Positions 17,543 to 25,606 of a stretch of 64,000 bases of DNA are shown here, in pieces (position 1 is the stretch's first letter; the number at the start of each line of letters is the position of its first letter). The stretch spans positions 124,001-188,000 of the forward strand of contig PABB01000075.1 of the NCBI GenBank assembly GCA_002702655.1, in the 5' to 3' direction. This DNA is from Planctomycetaceae bacterium. Its GTDB lineage: Bacteria; Planctomycetota; Planctomycetia; Pirellulales; Lacipirellulaceae. The translations under genes were made by a program, and so were the position numbers. Below the pieces are notes generated by a model. That model did not search any database. It saw only the letters and a list, made by a program, of their open reading frames with translations, and was not told the DNA's origin.

Positions 17543-18493
17543 ATGCCTGAACTTCGCATCGATCCGATTGTCGGCCGGCGGGTTTATATCGCCGAGGATC
17601 GTGCGGGTCGGCCGCAGGATTACGCCGACGCTCAGTATGTTCCGCAGCGGCGGCAGGATTGTCCCTTCTGCGCGGGGCACGAGTACGAGACGCCTGACGC
17701 GGTGGCCGAGATCAACGGCGCCGACGGGCAGTGGCATGTGCGGGTCGTGCCGAATAAATACCCCGCGTTGGCCGATGCCGGACCGGCGCGGGGCGTCCAT
17801 GAAGTGATCATCGAGTCGCCGCGACACGTCGCCACGGTGCCGGAGTTGGACGAATCGCAACTGGCGCGCGTGGTGGTGACGTACCGCGATCGACTGCGCT
17901 ACTGTGCCGAGCAGCCGGGCCTGGCGGCGGGCATCGTCTTCAAGAACTCGGGACACCATGCCGGCGCGTCGCTGGAGCACGTGCATAGCCAGCTCATCGC
18001 CACGCCCTACGTGCCGCAACTGCTAGCCGAAGAAGCGGCCGCTGCGGCCGAACGCTTCGATGCGCTGGGAACCTGCCCGTTTTGCGACCTGATCGCCAGC
18101 GAACAGAAATCGGGCGTGCGGGTGATCGCCGACGCCGATGGTCTGCTCGCAGTGACGGCTTACGCGGGCCGCCAACCCATGGAGTCGTGGATTCTGCCCA
18201 CGCGGCACGGATCGGATTTTCTGGCGATCACCGACGGGGAGTGTGCGGCGGTCGCCCGCATGCTGTTGCGGCTGACCGGGGCGTTGGAGCGCGTGGCCCC
18301 CGGGGCGGCGTTCAACTTGGTGCTGCACACGGCGCCATTCGAAGACCGCGGAGCGCGGAGCTTTCACTGGCACTGGGAGTTGATCCCGCGGCTGTCGCGA
18401 CTGGCCGGCATGGAACTGGGCGGCGGCGTGCATATCAACCCGCTCGCGCCGGAGCATGCTGCCCAGAAGCTGCGTGCGGCCTTGGGGGCCTAG
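17543..18493 (+). CDS. galactose-1-phosphate uridylyltransferase family (HIT-like) protein
   Basis: A 316-residue GalT-family nucleotidyltransferase. Zinc-site cysteines occur as CPFC (residues 40-43) and again near 183. The active-site motif is HVHSQ (146-150, catalytic His148), preceded by GHHAGASLE, and SFHWHWELIPR lies near the C-terminus. The family swaps UMP between UDP-glucose and galactose-1-phosphate, but members of this shape can act as ADP-glucose phosphorylases. The usual HPH is HVH here. Placement directly after glgA makes a role in ADP-glucose or UDP-glucose balance as likely as galactose use. Start ATG 17543, 9 bases after the dispersed repeat. Confidence 0.85.
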   Translation: MPELRIDPIVGRRVYIAEDRAGRPQDYADAQYVPQRRQDCPFCAGHEYETPDAVAEINGADGQWHVRVVPNKYPALADAGPARGVHEVIIESPRHVATVPELDESQLARVVVTYRDRLRYCAEQPGLAAGIVFKNSGHHAGASLEHVHSQLIATPYVPQLLAEEAAAAAERFDALGTCPFCDLIASEQKSGVRVIADADGLLAVTAYAGRQPMESWILPTRHGSDFLAITDGECAAVARMLLRLTGALERVAPGAAFNLVLHTAPFEDRGARSFHWHWELIPRLSRLAGMELGGGVHINPLAPEHAAQKLRAALGA

Positions 18494-18498
18494 CGTGC

Positions 18499-18573
18499 AT
18501 GCCATGGCTCTGTGAGCCGTGCGCGAGGGCGGGCGGTGCACGGACTTCAACACCGCTCGCAGAGCCGTGGCAC
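18499..18573. repeat. CCACGGCTCTGTGAGCCGTG dispersed repeat pair
   Basis: Left arm 18501-18523 (GCCATGGCTCTGTGAGCCGTG) and right arm 18553-18573 (CGCTCGCAGAGCCGTGGCAC) are inverted copies of a short element found again at 43551-43576 and 47511-47584. It lies in the 405-base gap 18494-18898 before the GH57 gene; the rest of that gap holds only a candidate promoter (18757-18785). Confidence 0.75.
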
Positions 18574-18756
18574 TCGTGGCCGCTCATCCAGTTGCGCCGG
18601 CCGCGCGTGTTATCCCGCCGCGGGCCCGTCAAATTGTCCCAAATCGCACGGCTTCGCTACAATTCCGTCTGCACGGTGCAGTGAAACCGCGCCGATTCAG
18701 TAAGCTAGGCCGACTCCGGCGCCCTTGATTGCTGTGCCGAATGCAGCGGGCGCAGG

Positions 18757-18785
18757 TTCGATACGGCCGGAGAGTTTTCTATAAT
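18757..18785 (+). promoter_or_regulatory. candidate sigma-70-type promoter of the GH57 gene
   Basis: A perfect TATAAT -10 box (18780-18785) is preceded at 17 bases by TTCGAT, a weak -35. The GH57 gene starts about 105 bases downstream. The call rests on consensus matching alone. Confidence 0.4.
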
Positions 18786-18898
18786 CGGGCCCCGGCGCGG
18801 CTAGCCCCAATCCGAGAAACCGGCAATCTTAGTAAGGTCGACGGTCGCCGCCGCAACCCGCACGTCCGACGCTCCCCCCGTGCACGAAAGTCTTTGCG

Positions 18899-21085
18899 AT
18901 GACTCAGCCCCTGCGTCTTGTACTCGTTCTGCATAATCACCAGCCGATCGGCAACTTTGACGGCGTCTTTGAACAGGCCTACCAGGACAGCTACCTGCCG
19001 TTCTTGGACGTGTTCGAGCGGTACGAGTCGCTGCGGATCGCTCTGCACACCAGCGGATCGCTGATGGAGTGGCTCGACGCGGCCCACCCCGAATACGTTG
19101 ACCGGCTGGCCGGGTTGGTTGCGGAAGGGCGGCTGGAGATCGTCGGCGGTCCGTATTACGAGCCGATCCTGCCGATGATCCCTCCGCGCGACCGGATTGG
19201 CCAGATCCGGATGTACACGCAGTGGTTGGAGGACCGCCTGGGCGCCAAGGTCCGCGGCATGTGGATGCCCGAGCGGGTGTGGGAGCAGTCGCTTACATCG
19301 AATGTCGTCGACGCGGGGATGGAATTCACGCTGCTGGATGACTTCCACTTCAAAAAGGCGGGACTCGATAGCGAGCAGCTCGAAGGGTACTTCGTGACCG
19401 AGGACGACGGCCGCGTGCTGCGGGTGCTGCCGGGCAGCGAGCGGCTGCGGTACCTGATCCCCTTCCAAGAGCCGCACGAAACGATCAACTACCTGCGCGA
19501 GGTGCATGAGCGTCATCCGGGCGCCGTGATGGTCTTTGGCGACGACGGCGAGAAGTTCGGCACTTGGCCGGGCACCAAAGAGCACGTGTACGACCACGGC
19601 TGGCTCGACCGGTTCTTCACCGCGCTGGCCGAGAACAGCGAGTGGCTGAAGGTGACCACCCCCAGTGAGGCGATCGAAAACGTGCCGCCGCTGGGCAAGG
19701 CGTACATCCCCGAAGGCAGTTACCGCGAGATGACCGAGTGGGCGCTGCCCGCGGCCAAGATCAACCAGTTTGAGGACGTGCACCACGAACTGGAGGACGC
19801 CGGCAAGTGGGACGCGATCGCGCCGTTCGTCCGCGGCGGGTACTGGCGGAACTTCAAGGTGAAGTACCCCGAAACCAACGCGATGTATGCGCGGATGATG
19901 ATGGTTAGTCGTCGCTTGCAAGACGCGGTGGAGGCGGGGAGCAAGGGCGAGTTGATCGACCACGCTCGCCGCGAGTTGTATCGGGCGCAGTGCAATTGCA
20001 GCTACTGGCATGGCGCTTTCGGCGGGACCTACCTGCCGCATCTGCGCAACGCCGTGTTCAATCACCTGATTGCCGCCGAAAACCTCCTCGACCAGCAGGA
20101 AGGCCGCAGCTGGCAAGCCGATCAGCAGTCTTGGGTCGAGCTGACGACCGACGACTACAACCTGGACGGCCGGCAGGAAGTGCGCCTGGCAACCAACCGG
20201 CTGGTCGCGCTGGTGGCCCCTACCGAAGGCGGGCAGATCTACGAACTCGATGCTCGCACGATCTGCCACAACCTGGGCGCCACGCTGACAAGGCGTCCCG
20301 AAGCGTACCATCGCGCCGTGCTCCGCGGCCCGTCGGACGCTGAGGGCGAGGTGGCCAGCATTCACGATCGAGTGGTGTTCAAGCAGGAAGGGCTCAACGA
20401 GCGGCTGCAGTACGACGCCTACCAACGCAACAGCCTCATCGACCACTTCTTCGCTGCCGACGTTTCGCTGGAGGCGGTGGCCGCCGGGACGGCCGAGGAG
20501 TTTGGCGATTTCCTGCGGGCGCCCTACCAGTCCAAGCTCCGCCGTAGCGACGACCGCGTCCAGCTGCAACTCTTCCGCGAGGGCCAGGTCTTCGGCCGCG
20601 ACGTGAAGATGACCAAGGGGCTCACGCTCAACCAGGGCGACTCGACGTTGGAGATCGCCTATTTCTTGGAGAACGTCCCTGGCGACGTGGGGCTGCATTT
20701 GTGCCCCGAGTTCAATTTCGCCGGTCTGCCCGCGGGGGCCGACGACAGATACTTCTTGGACGCGGGCGGCAATCGCCTGGGGCAGCTCGGCCACTGGCAG
20801 GATCTGCAGGGCATGACCCGGCTGTCGCTGGTCGACGAGTGGCTGGGGATCGAAGTCGCCCTGGCGTTCGACACGCCCAGCGCTGTGTGGGCGTACCCGG
20901 TCGAAACCGTCAGCCAAAGCGAAGGCGGCTTCGAACTGGTCCACCAATCGGTGGCCGTCGTTCCCCACTGGATGGTCGTCCCGGACGCCGACGGTCGTTG
21001 GAGCACCACGCTGCGACTGACGGTCGACACCCGCCGGGCCCTGGAGCGGATGGGGCAGGCCGTGGAAGAGTTTGCAGCGTCGTAG
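18899..21085 (+). CDS. GH57 4-alpha-glucanotransferase / alpha-amylase
   Basis: A 728-residue cytosolic glucan-remodelling enzyme without a signal peptide. It opens with LVLHNHQPIGNF, the GH57 motif 1. The catalytic nucleophile is Glu125 in GMWMPERVWE and the acid Asp lies in VFGDDGEKFG (about 215-216), matching the 4-alpha-glucanotransferase branch. The long C-terminal half (after residue 400) resembles the beta-sandwich DUF1925/DUF1926 regions of that branch. It likely transfers maltodextrin segments or trims glycogen made by GlgA upstream. ATG 18899 is well placed; a TATAAT promoter candidate is upstream. Confidence 0.9.
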   Translation: MTQPLRLVLVLHNHQPIGNFDGVFEQAYQDSYLPFLDVFERYESLRIALHTSGSLMEWLDAAHPEYVDRLAGLVAEGRLEIVGGPYYEPILPMIPPRDRIGQIRMYTQWLEDRLGAKVRGMWMPERVWEQSLTSNVVDAGMEFTLLDDFHFKKAGLDSEQLEGYFVTEDDGRVLRVLPGSERLRYLIPFQEPHETINYLREVHERHPGAVMVFGDDGEKFGTWPGTKEHVYDHGWLDRFFTALAENSEWLKVTTPSEAIENVPPLGKAYIPEGSYREMTEWALPAAKINQFEDVHHELEDAGKWDAIAPFVRGGYWRNFKVKYPETNAMYARMMMVSRRLQDAVEAGSKGELIDHARRELYRAQCNCSYWHGAFGGTYLPHLRNAVFNHLIAAENLLDQQEGRSWQADQQSWVELTTDDYNLDGRQEVRLATNRLVALVAPTEGGQIYELDARTICHNLGATLTRRPEAYHRAVLRGPSDAEGEVASIHDRVVFKQEGLNERLQYDAYQRNSLIDHFFAADVSLEAVAAGTAEEFGDFLRAPYQSKLRRSDDRVQLQLFREGQVFGRDVKMTKGLTLNQGDSTLEIAYFLENVPGDVGLHLCPEFNFAGLPAGADDRYFLDAGGNRLGQLGHWQDLQGMTRLSLVDEWLGIEVALAFDTPSAVWAYPVETVSQSEGGFELVHQSVAVVPHWMVVPDADGRWSTTLRLTVDTRRALERMGQAVEEFAAS

Positions 21086-21095
21086 AGTCCAATTC

Positions 21096-21130
21096 GACAG
21101 GATAACAGGATCGGCAGGATGGGCAGGATG
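21096..21130 (+). repeat. ACAGGAT direct-repeat run
   Basis: The 7-base word ACAGGAT or GCAGGAT recurs four times in 35 bases (GACAGGATAACAGGATCGGC, then GCAGGATGGGCAGGATG) just after the GH57 stop. This looks like a short dispersed repeat of the kind common in planctomycete spacers rather than a regulatory site. Confidence 0.5.
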
Positions 21131-21167
21131 CCCATTGCCGCTCGATCAGTCCGACAGAGCCTGAGCA

Positions 21168-21581
21168 ATGGGCGTTGCCTACTATCCTGTGTTCCAGGAC
21201 GGCGTCGACGAGTGGACCGTGGACATTGACGGCAAGTGCCTCGCGCAAGCCGGACAATTGGTCGACAGCGTTTGCCGGAAAGCATCGGTTGAGCCGTTCG
21301 GCGAGTTTTGCGCAGCGTCTTCCAACGACTTCATCATCCATGTTTTGGGCGGCGATCCGGACGATCCGTCGACGTACGACGCATCGCAAGTCCCTGCGGA
21401 GACGTGGTTTGATGCACAACGCGGCCTGGAGACTGTCCGCGTTCTGCTGGAGTATGTGAGGTCGGGCAGCGGCGACATCGACAATCGCGATGGGGTGCTT
21501 CAAGACCTGGTGGGATTCGAGACAGCCCTTAACGAAGCGGTCCAGCGGGGAACCGGGTGGCGGTTGGGCGTCGACTATTGA
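21168..21581 (+). CDS. hypothetical small soluble protein
   Basis: A 137-residue acidic protein that I do not recognise. It has no signal peptide or membrane segment. It looks like a globular alpha/beta domain, with VAYYPVFQDGVDEWTVDIDGK at the N-terminus interrupted by a helical region (QAGQLVDSVCRKASVEPFG) and a helical C-terminus ending GWRLGVDY. The start ATG is at 21168. It lies alone between the GH57 gene and an XRE regulator. The size and isolation resemble immunity-type or stress-type orphan proteins, but nothing proves that. Confidence 0.5.
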   Translation: MGVAYYPVFQDGVDEWTVDIDGKCLAQAGQLVDSVCRKASVEPFGEFCAASSNDFIIHVLGGDPDDPSTYDASQVPAETWFDAQRGLETVRVLLEYVRSGSGDIDNRDGVLQDLVGFETALNEAVQRGTGWRLGVDY

Positions 21582-21714
21582 ATCTCGTGAGTCTCGCGTC
21601 ACTTGACAACGCGACCCGCGTGGTGTACGGGTGTATATATTGCGGCCTGCGCCGCTCAGCGGAGGACGACGGACCGTCCCCCTTCCACCCTCCGCCTTCG
21701 CACTTTGGCCCCGC

Positions 21715-22275
21715 ATGTCCGTCGCTCCGTTGCCCGCTGGCTCCGACGCTCGCCTACATGGCGCCAATCTGCGACGCGTGATGGCTGAGCGGAATCTGAC
21801 GCTGGGCGACGTGGCGCGCGCCGCCGGGGTTTCAATTCCCACGGTGCGGGGGATTGTCGAGGAAACCCAGCGGCCGCACCCACGCACGTTGCATAAGTTG
21901 AGCGTTGGACTGGGCGTGTCGGTCGATGAACTGTTCGCGCCGGTGGCGCCGCGAGATGCTGATCCACTAGCGGCGGCGCTGCGGTTCGATCGCCGTACGA
22001 ATCCGGCGGTGGCTGAGGCGATCTCTTCTCATCCGGATGTGTTCGGCGACTGGGCGGCGGCCGACTTCGACGATCTGTACAGCCGCGTGGCGGTGGGAGG
22101 CGAGTTGACGGAGGAGGGCGCGCTGGCCGCGGCCGCCGCGATCAACGAGCGCCGAGCACTGTTGGCAGAAGTGGCGTTGCTGCTGGAAACGGATCAGGCC
22201 GACCGCCTGCGCGAGTGCGTTGCGGACCTGCGACGCGAGGCGCAAATCGACGGCGGTCAATCGCCTTCCAAGTAG
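21715..22275 (+). CDS. XRE-family helix-turn-helix transcriptional regulator
   Basis: A 186-residue DNA-binding protein. Residues about 14-60 form a Cro/C1-type HTH: LRRVMAERNLTLGDVARAAG, then VSIPTVRGIVEE as the recognition helix, and TLHKLSVGLGVSVDELFAP. The C-terminal part (from DADPLAAALRF) is helical and of unknown function. ATG 21715 was chosen because the HTH begins shortly after it and earlier in-frame sequence is not protein-like. It could regulate neighbours or act as an antitoxin, but no toxin partner is evident. A spacer of more than 500 bases follows. Confidence 0.75.
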   Translation: MSVAPLPAGSDARLHGANLRRVMAERNLTLGDVARAAGVSIPTVRGIVEETQRPHPRTLHKLSVGLGVSVDELFAPVAPRDADPLAAALRFDRRTNPAVAEAISSHPDVFGDWAAADFDDLYSRVAVGGELTEEGALAAAAAINERRALLAEVALLLETDQADRLRECVADLRREAQIDGGQSPSK

Positions 22276-22790
22276 GTAGCAAGTTTCCAAATGCGCACTG
22301 CGAACACGCCCCTAGCCGGGCCGCTACCCGGGCCGCTGTGAAAGGATGGCCAGTCGCTATGTCCCGGACGGCGTGGCCGTCCGGCTGGGGCCGGGCCAAT
22401 CACGACGAAGATCCCAGTTGCGACAGTCTGCGGCGTCGCCGATGGTAAGCTGTGTCGATTCTGTCGTTCGTGCTGGCTGTAGGGCGCGCGACTTCTTGGT
22501 TCCCATGCAGTCATCTCTTGCAGACGCAGTGGCGGCGGTGTCCGATGAAGCTGTGCGCGAGTTTGCCCTGTCGGCGTAACCCGCGCTGCAGCGGTCAGTT
22601 GGCCCGTTGCTAGCGGAAAAAAGTTCAAGCGGCGCGCTTGCCCGGGCGCGATGGCGAGCAACACTCTCGTAAGAGGGGAACTTGTCGCGCGCTCGGTGCG
22701 TAGTAGCTATCAACGCTGTTGATGGCTGCGCCGTCGTCGCTGCGTTCTTCTCCGCTTATTCGTGACTTCACTTTGCACGAGGTGATTGGG
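22276..22790. other. 515-base spacer without a convincing gene
   Basis: No reading frame here has strong coding character. A 24-residue frame at 22505-22579 (MQSSLADAV...) is possible but unsupported. A short GC duplication (CGGGCCGCTACCCGGGCCGC, near 22317-22336) is visible. The last bases carry GAGGTG, the ribosome site for the YTV gene. Confidence 0.4.
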
Positions 22791-23993
22791 ATGAAATCCC
22801 TGTGGACCCAAGTCGCTGCGCTGTGCGCCGCGGTCAGTTCGACGTTTGGCGCCCCCGGCGTGGCATGGTCGCAGTGCTGCGGCCAGGAATATCGCATCGA
22901 ATGCCAGACGGTGTACGAAGAGCGCGAGGCGACCGCCTACAAACTCGTCACCGAAACGGTTTACGACGAGCGAACCGTCACCGAGCGGGTGCCCGTGTGG
23001 GAGACCGAGACCCGTGAGCGGCGCTACAAGGTGTCGCGCCCCGTGCGCGAAACCAGCACGCGCGAGGAACGCTTCACCGTGCAGCGTCCCGTGTGGGAAA
23101 CGCAGGTCCGCGATCAAAGCTACAACGTCGTGCGGAACGTGTACGAGACCAGCACGCGGCAGGAACGCTACACCGTGCAGCGTCCGGTCTGGGAAACGGC
23201 CGAGCGTGAAGAGTGCTACACGGTCATGCGGCCCGTGACTGAAACGGTCGAGCAGGAACGCCGTTACACTGTGATGCGGCCGGTAACGCGATACGTGACG
23301 CGAATGGTGGATCAGGGTTGTTGGGCCGATCAGGTGTCGTACGTGCAACCGCCGCCGGCCCAGCGCGGACTGATGCGCGTGCAAGCCGGACCGGTCGTCG
23401 ATCCCGTCTCCGGCTTGGTTCAGGTACAGCGACCGGGTTTGGTCTGGGCCAACGTGCAAGCGCCTCCCCAGCCAGTGGTCACCAAGGTGTGGAAGCCCAA
23501 TCTGGTGCCGCAGCAGTATCCGGTCACGGAGATGTGCCCGCAGGAAGTCGTGCAAAAAGTCCCCGTGCAGGTCTGTCGCTACGAGCCGCAGCAGATGGTC
23601 CGCAAGGTGCCGGTCCGCACTTGCCGGATGATCACCGAAGAGCGGGTACGCGACGTGCCGGTCACCACGTGCCGGAAAGTCGTTGAACGCGTCGAAAACA
23701 AGGTTCCCGTGCGGGTATGTCGGATGGTGACCGAAGAGCACGTTCGCCAGGTGCCGGTGGTGACCTGCAAGTGGATCACCGAAGAGAAGTCCGAGCCGGT
23801 CGAAGTGCGGGTCTGCAAGATTGTCGAGAAGCAGTCGACCGTGCAGGTGCCGCGCACCGTCTGCCGCAAGGTGCCCGTGAAGTACACCTATCGCGTGCCG
23901 CGGACGATTATGTACCGCATCCCGATCGAGCCGGCCTGCGACACGTGCGCCGCGGTCGCGGAGCCCGAGCCGGAGTTAGTCGCTGCCAAGTAG
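22791..23993 (+). CDS. secreted YTV-repeat protein (planctomycete type)
   Basis: A 400-residue exported protein. A signal peptide (MKSLWTQVAALCAAVSS then AWSQC) is followed by two repeat zones. Residues about 30-165 hold units of roughly 12 residues such as ERYTVQRPVWETxxRE, with the YTV/YKV/YNV core that names the planctomycete YTV family. Residues about 250-370 hold Cys-containing units such as RKVPVRTCRMITEERV, with one Cys per unit. The linker between is Pro/Gln-rich. The function is unknown; cross-linked envelope or surface structure is a reasonable guess from the repeats and cysteines. ATG 22791 is decided by GAGGTG 6 bases upstream. A strong terminator follows. Confidence 0.8.
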   Translation: MKSLWTQVAALCAAVSSTFGAPGVAWSQCCGQEYRIECQTVYEEREATAYKLVTETVYDERTVTERVPVWETETRERRYKVSRPVRETSTREERFTVQRPVWETQVRDQSYNVVRNVYETSTRQERYTVQRPVWETAEREECYTVMRPVTETVEQERRYTVMRPVTRYVTRMVDQGCWADQVSYVQPPPAQRGLMRVQAGPVVDPVSGLVQVQRPGLVWANVQAPPQPVVTKVWKPNLVPQQYPVTEMCPQEVVQKVPVQVCRYEPQQMVRKVPVRTCRMITEERVRDVPVTTCRKVVERVENKVPVRVCRMVTEEHVRQVPVVTCKWITEEKSEPVEVRVCKIVEKQSTVQVPRTVCRKVPVKYTYRVPRTIMYRIPIEPACDTCAAVAEPEPELVAAK

Positions 23994-24022
23994 CAGCCGC
24001 ACAGGCTCGCTAGAAAGCCACG

Positions 24023-24058
24023 CGCCGTGGACGAACTCAGTTCGTCCGCGGCGTTTTT
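24023..24058 (+). terminator. intrinsic terminator of the YTV gene
   Basis: A 15-bp stem (CGCCGTGGACGAACT, 24023-24037, with AGTTCGTCCGCGGCG, 24039-24053, one G-T pair) is followed by five T. It lies 30 bases after the YTV stop codon. Confidence 0.85.
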
Positions 24059-24196
24059 CATGCGCTGCTTGGCGAGCCGAACCGACTTTCGCCGCCGTGG
24101 CAAACTGCACAGCGCGCGCCGCGTTGACGATCCTGGGGCTGTCGTCGACACTGAGGGGCGTCCAACAATCTCTCCTCGACCAGTAGTCCTGCGATT

Positions 24197-25474
24197 GTGA
24201 ACGACGATCAGCCCAACGTCGCTGCGGCGCCCGAAGCGTCCCCCGCGCCCCAACAGGGCGAACTCGCCGGCGAGACGGTGTCGTTCGTGGGCCGATTGCT
24301 GGGAATGACGCACGACGAAGCGGCCGGTTTCGTCACCGCCGCGGGCGGCGCCGTCGCCGAGCCGCAGCACGCCGCGACGACGTTGATCGTCATCGGCGAC
24401 CATCAACGCGATCTGGCCGCAGCCACTGAGCGGCTGAAACATCGGACCGAGATTGCCGCCGCTGTCCAGGACGGCCGGGCCCGGTGGGTCCACGAATCGG
24501 AATTGTGGCAGCAGTTAGGGCTGGTCGAAGAGCTAGCCCAACGCCGGCTCTACACGCCGGTCGTGCTGGCTGAGTTGCTGGGCGTGCCGGCGGCGGCGGT
24601 GCGGCATTGGCATCGCCGCGGCGTGCTGACCGCGGCGCGCTGCGTACGACGGCTGCCCTACTTCGACTTCGCCGCGGTGGCCGTCGCCCGACGGCTGGCC
24701 GAGTTGCATCACGCGGGATGTTCGCTGTATCTGGTTGATCGGCAACTTGCCGCGCTGGGCGCCGAGGCGCTGGCCGACGTGGTGCGCGACGAGGCGGACC
24801 TGGTTGTCGCCGACCGGCGGCTGCTGATGCGGCGCGGCGACGATCTGGTCGAGTTGACCGGACAGCGGAGATTCGAATTCGCCGCGGCAGGCGAGGACGA
24901 CGGGGAATCTTCGGAGTCATCGCCGGAGGTCGTGAGCATTCCGCTCGTTCAGCGGATCGCCGATGGAGATTTGGTCGAGGACGAAGATCTCGATTCGCTC
25001 GTCGAGCAGTGGGAACTGCAAGCCCTGGAGCATCAGCGCGCCGGCGAGTACCACGAGGCGGTCCAGGCGTATCGTACGCTGCTGCTGGCTGCGGGGCCGA
25101 CCGCGGAGCGGCAGTTTGCGCTGGCCGACTTGCTGTACCAGGCGGGCGACCTGTCAGCGGCGCGCGAGCGCTACTATGCGGCGTTGGAGTTGGACGAGGA
25201 GTTTGTCGAAGCCCGCGCGGCGCTGGGATGCGTGCTGGCCGAATTGGGCGAGTTGGAGTTGGCAGCCGCCACGTTCGCCGGCGTGCTGGATTTGCAGCCC
25301 GACTTTGCCGACGGTCACTATCACTTGGCGATGACGCTGGAGCGGCTGGATCGCGACGAAGAAGCAAGGCGGCATTTCCGCGCTTTTCTGGCGCTGGCGC
25401 CGGACAGTCGTTGGGCGGCTGCGGCTCGGTCGCGGCTCGAGGGCGGCCAAACGCCGCCGGACAGTTCCGATTGA
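24197..25474 (+). CDS. BRCT - MerR-type HTH - TPR fusion protein
   Basis: A 425-residue protein with an unusual domain order. Residues about 22-95 resemble a BRCT domain: ELAGETVSFVGRLLGMTHDE, a Gly-Gly turn, TTLIVIGDH and a Trp region near WVHESELWQQ. Residues about 115-165 look like a MerR winged HTH (LYTPVVLAELLGVPAAAVRH, then RRGVLTAARCVRRLPYFDF). After an acidic linker, residues about 275-415 contain three to four TPR units (AGEYHEAVQAYRTLLLAAG, LEERYYAALELDEEF-like, LDLQPDFADGHYHLAMTLE). Such a mix suggests a DNA-associated scaffold that binds phosphorylated or protein partners. The start is GTG 24197. It is monocistronic; its true role is unknown. Confidence 0.75.
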   Translation: MNDDQPNVAAAPEASPAPQQGELAGETVSFVGRLLGMTHDEAAGFVTAAGGAVAEPQHAATTLIVIGDHQRDLAAATERLKHRTEIAAAVQDGRARWVHESELWQQLGLVEELAQRRLYTPVVLAELLGVPAAAVRHWHRRGVLTAARCVRRLPYFDFAAVAVARRLAELHHAGCSLYLVDRQLAALGAEALADVVRDEADLVVADRRLLMRRGDDLVELTGQRRFEFAAAGEDDGESSESSPEVVSIPLVQRIADGDLVEDEDLDSLVEQWELQALEHQRAGEYHEAVQAYRTLLLAAGPTAERQFALADLLYQAGDLSAARERYYAALELDEEFVEARAALGCVLAELGELELAAATFAGVLDLQPDFADGHYHLAMTLERLDRDEEARRHFRAFLALAPDSRWAAAARSRLEGGQTPPDSSD

Positions 25475-25606
25475 TCGGCGTGTCGCCTCCGCGGCGCTCG
25501 ACGGCCCCGCGCTTGCACTTGTTGCCGGGCGGTTTATGCTGGTTTGCCGGTGCGGATCGCCAGACGCTCCGCCCAGGACGCCCGCACGGTTGCGCGACTG
25601 GTCAGC

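Noticed and set aside
21603-21641. TTGACA followed by TATATA as promoter of the XRE gene
   Set aside because: The spacing is about 25 bases, too long for sigma-70, and no -10 fits at 16-18 bases.
22505-22579. 24-residue frame MQSSLADAV in the spacer before the YTV gene
   Set aside because: No ribosome site, no hydrophobic or domain pattern, and no conservation data.
22791-23993. YTV repeats as a CRISPR array or tandem DNA repeat
   Set aside because: The units are protein repeats of variable DNA sequence in one open frame.
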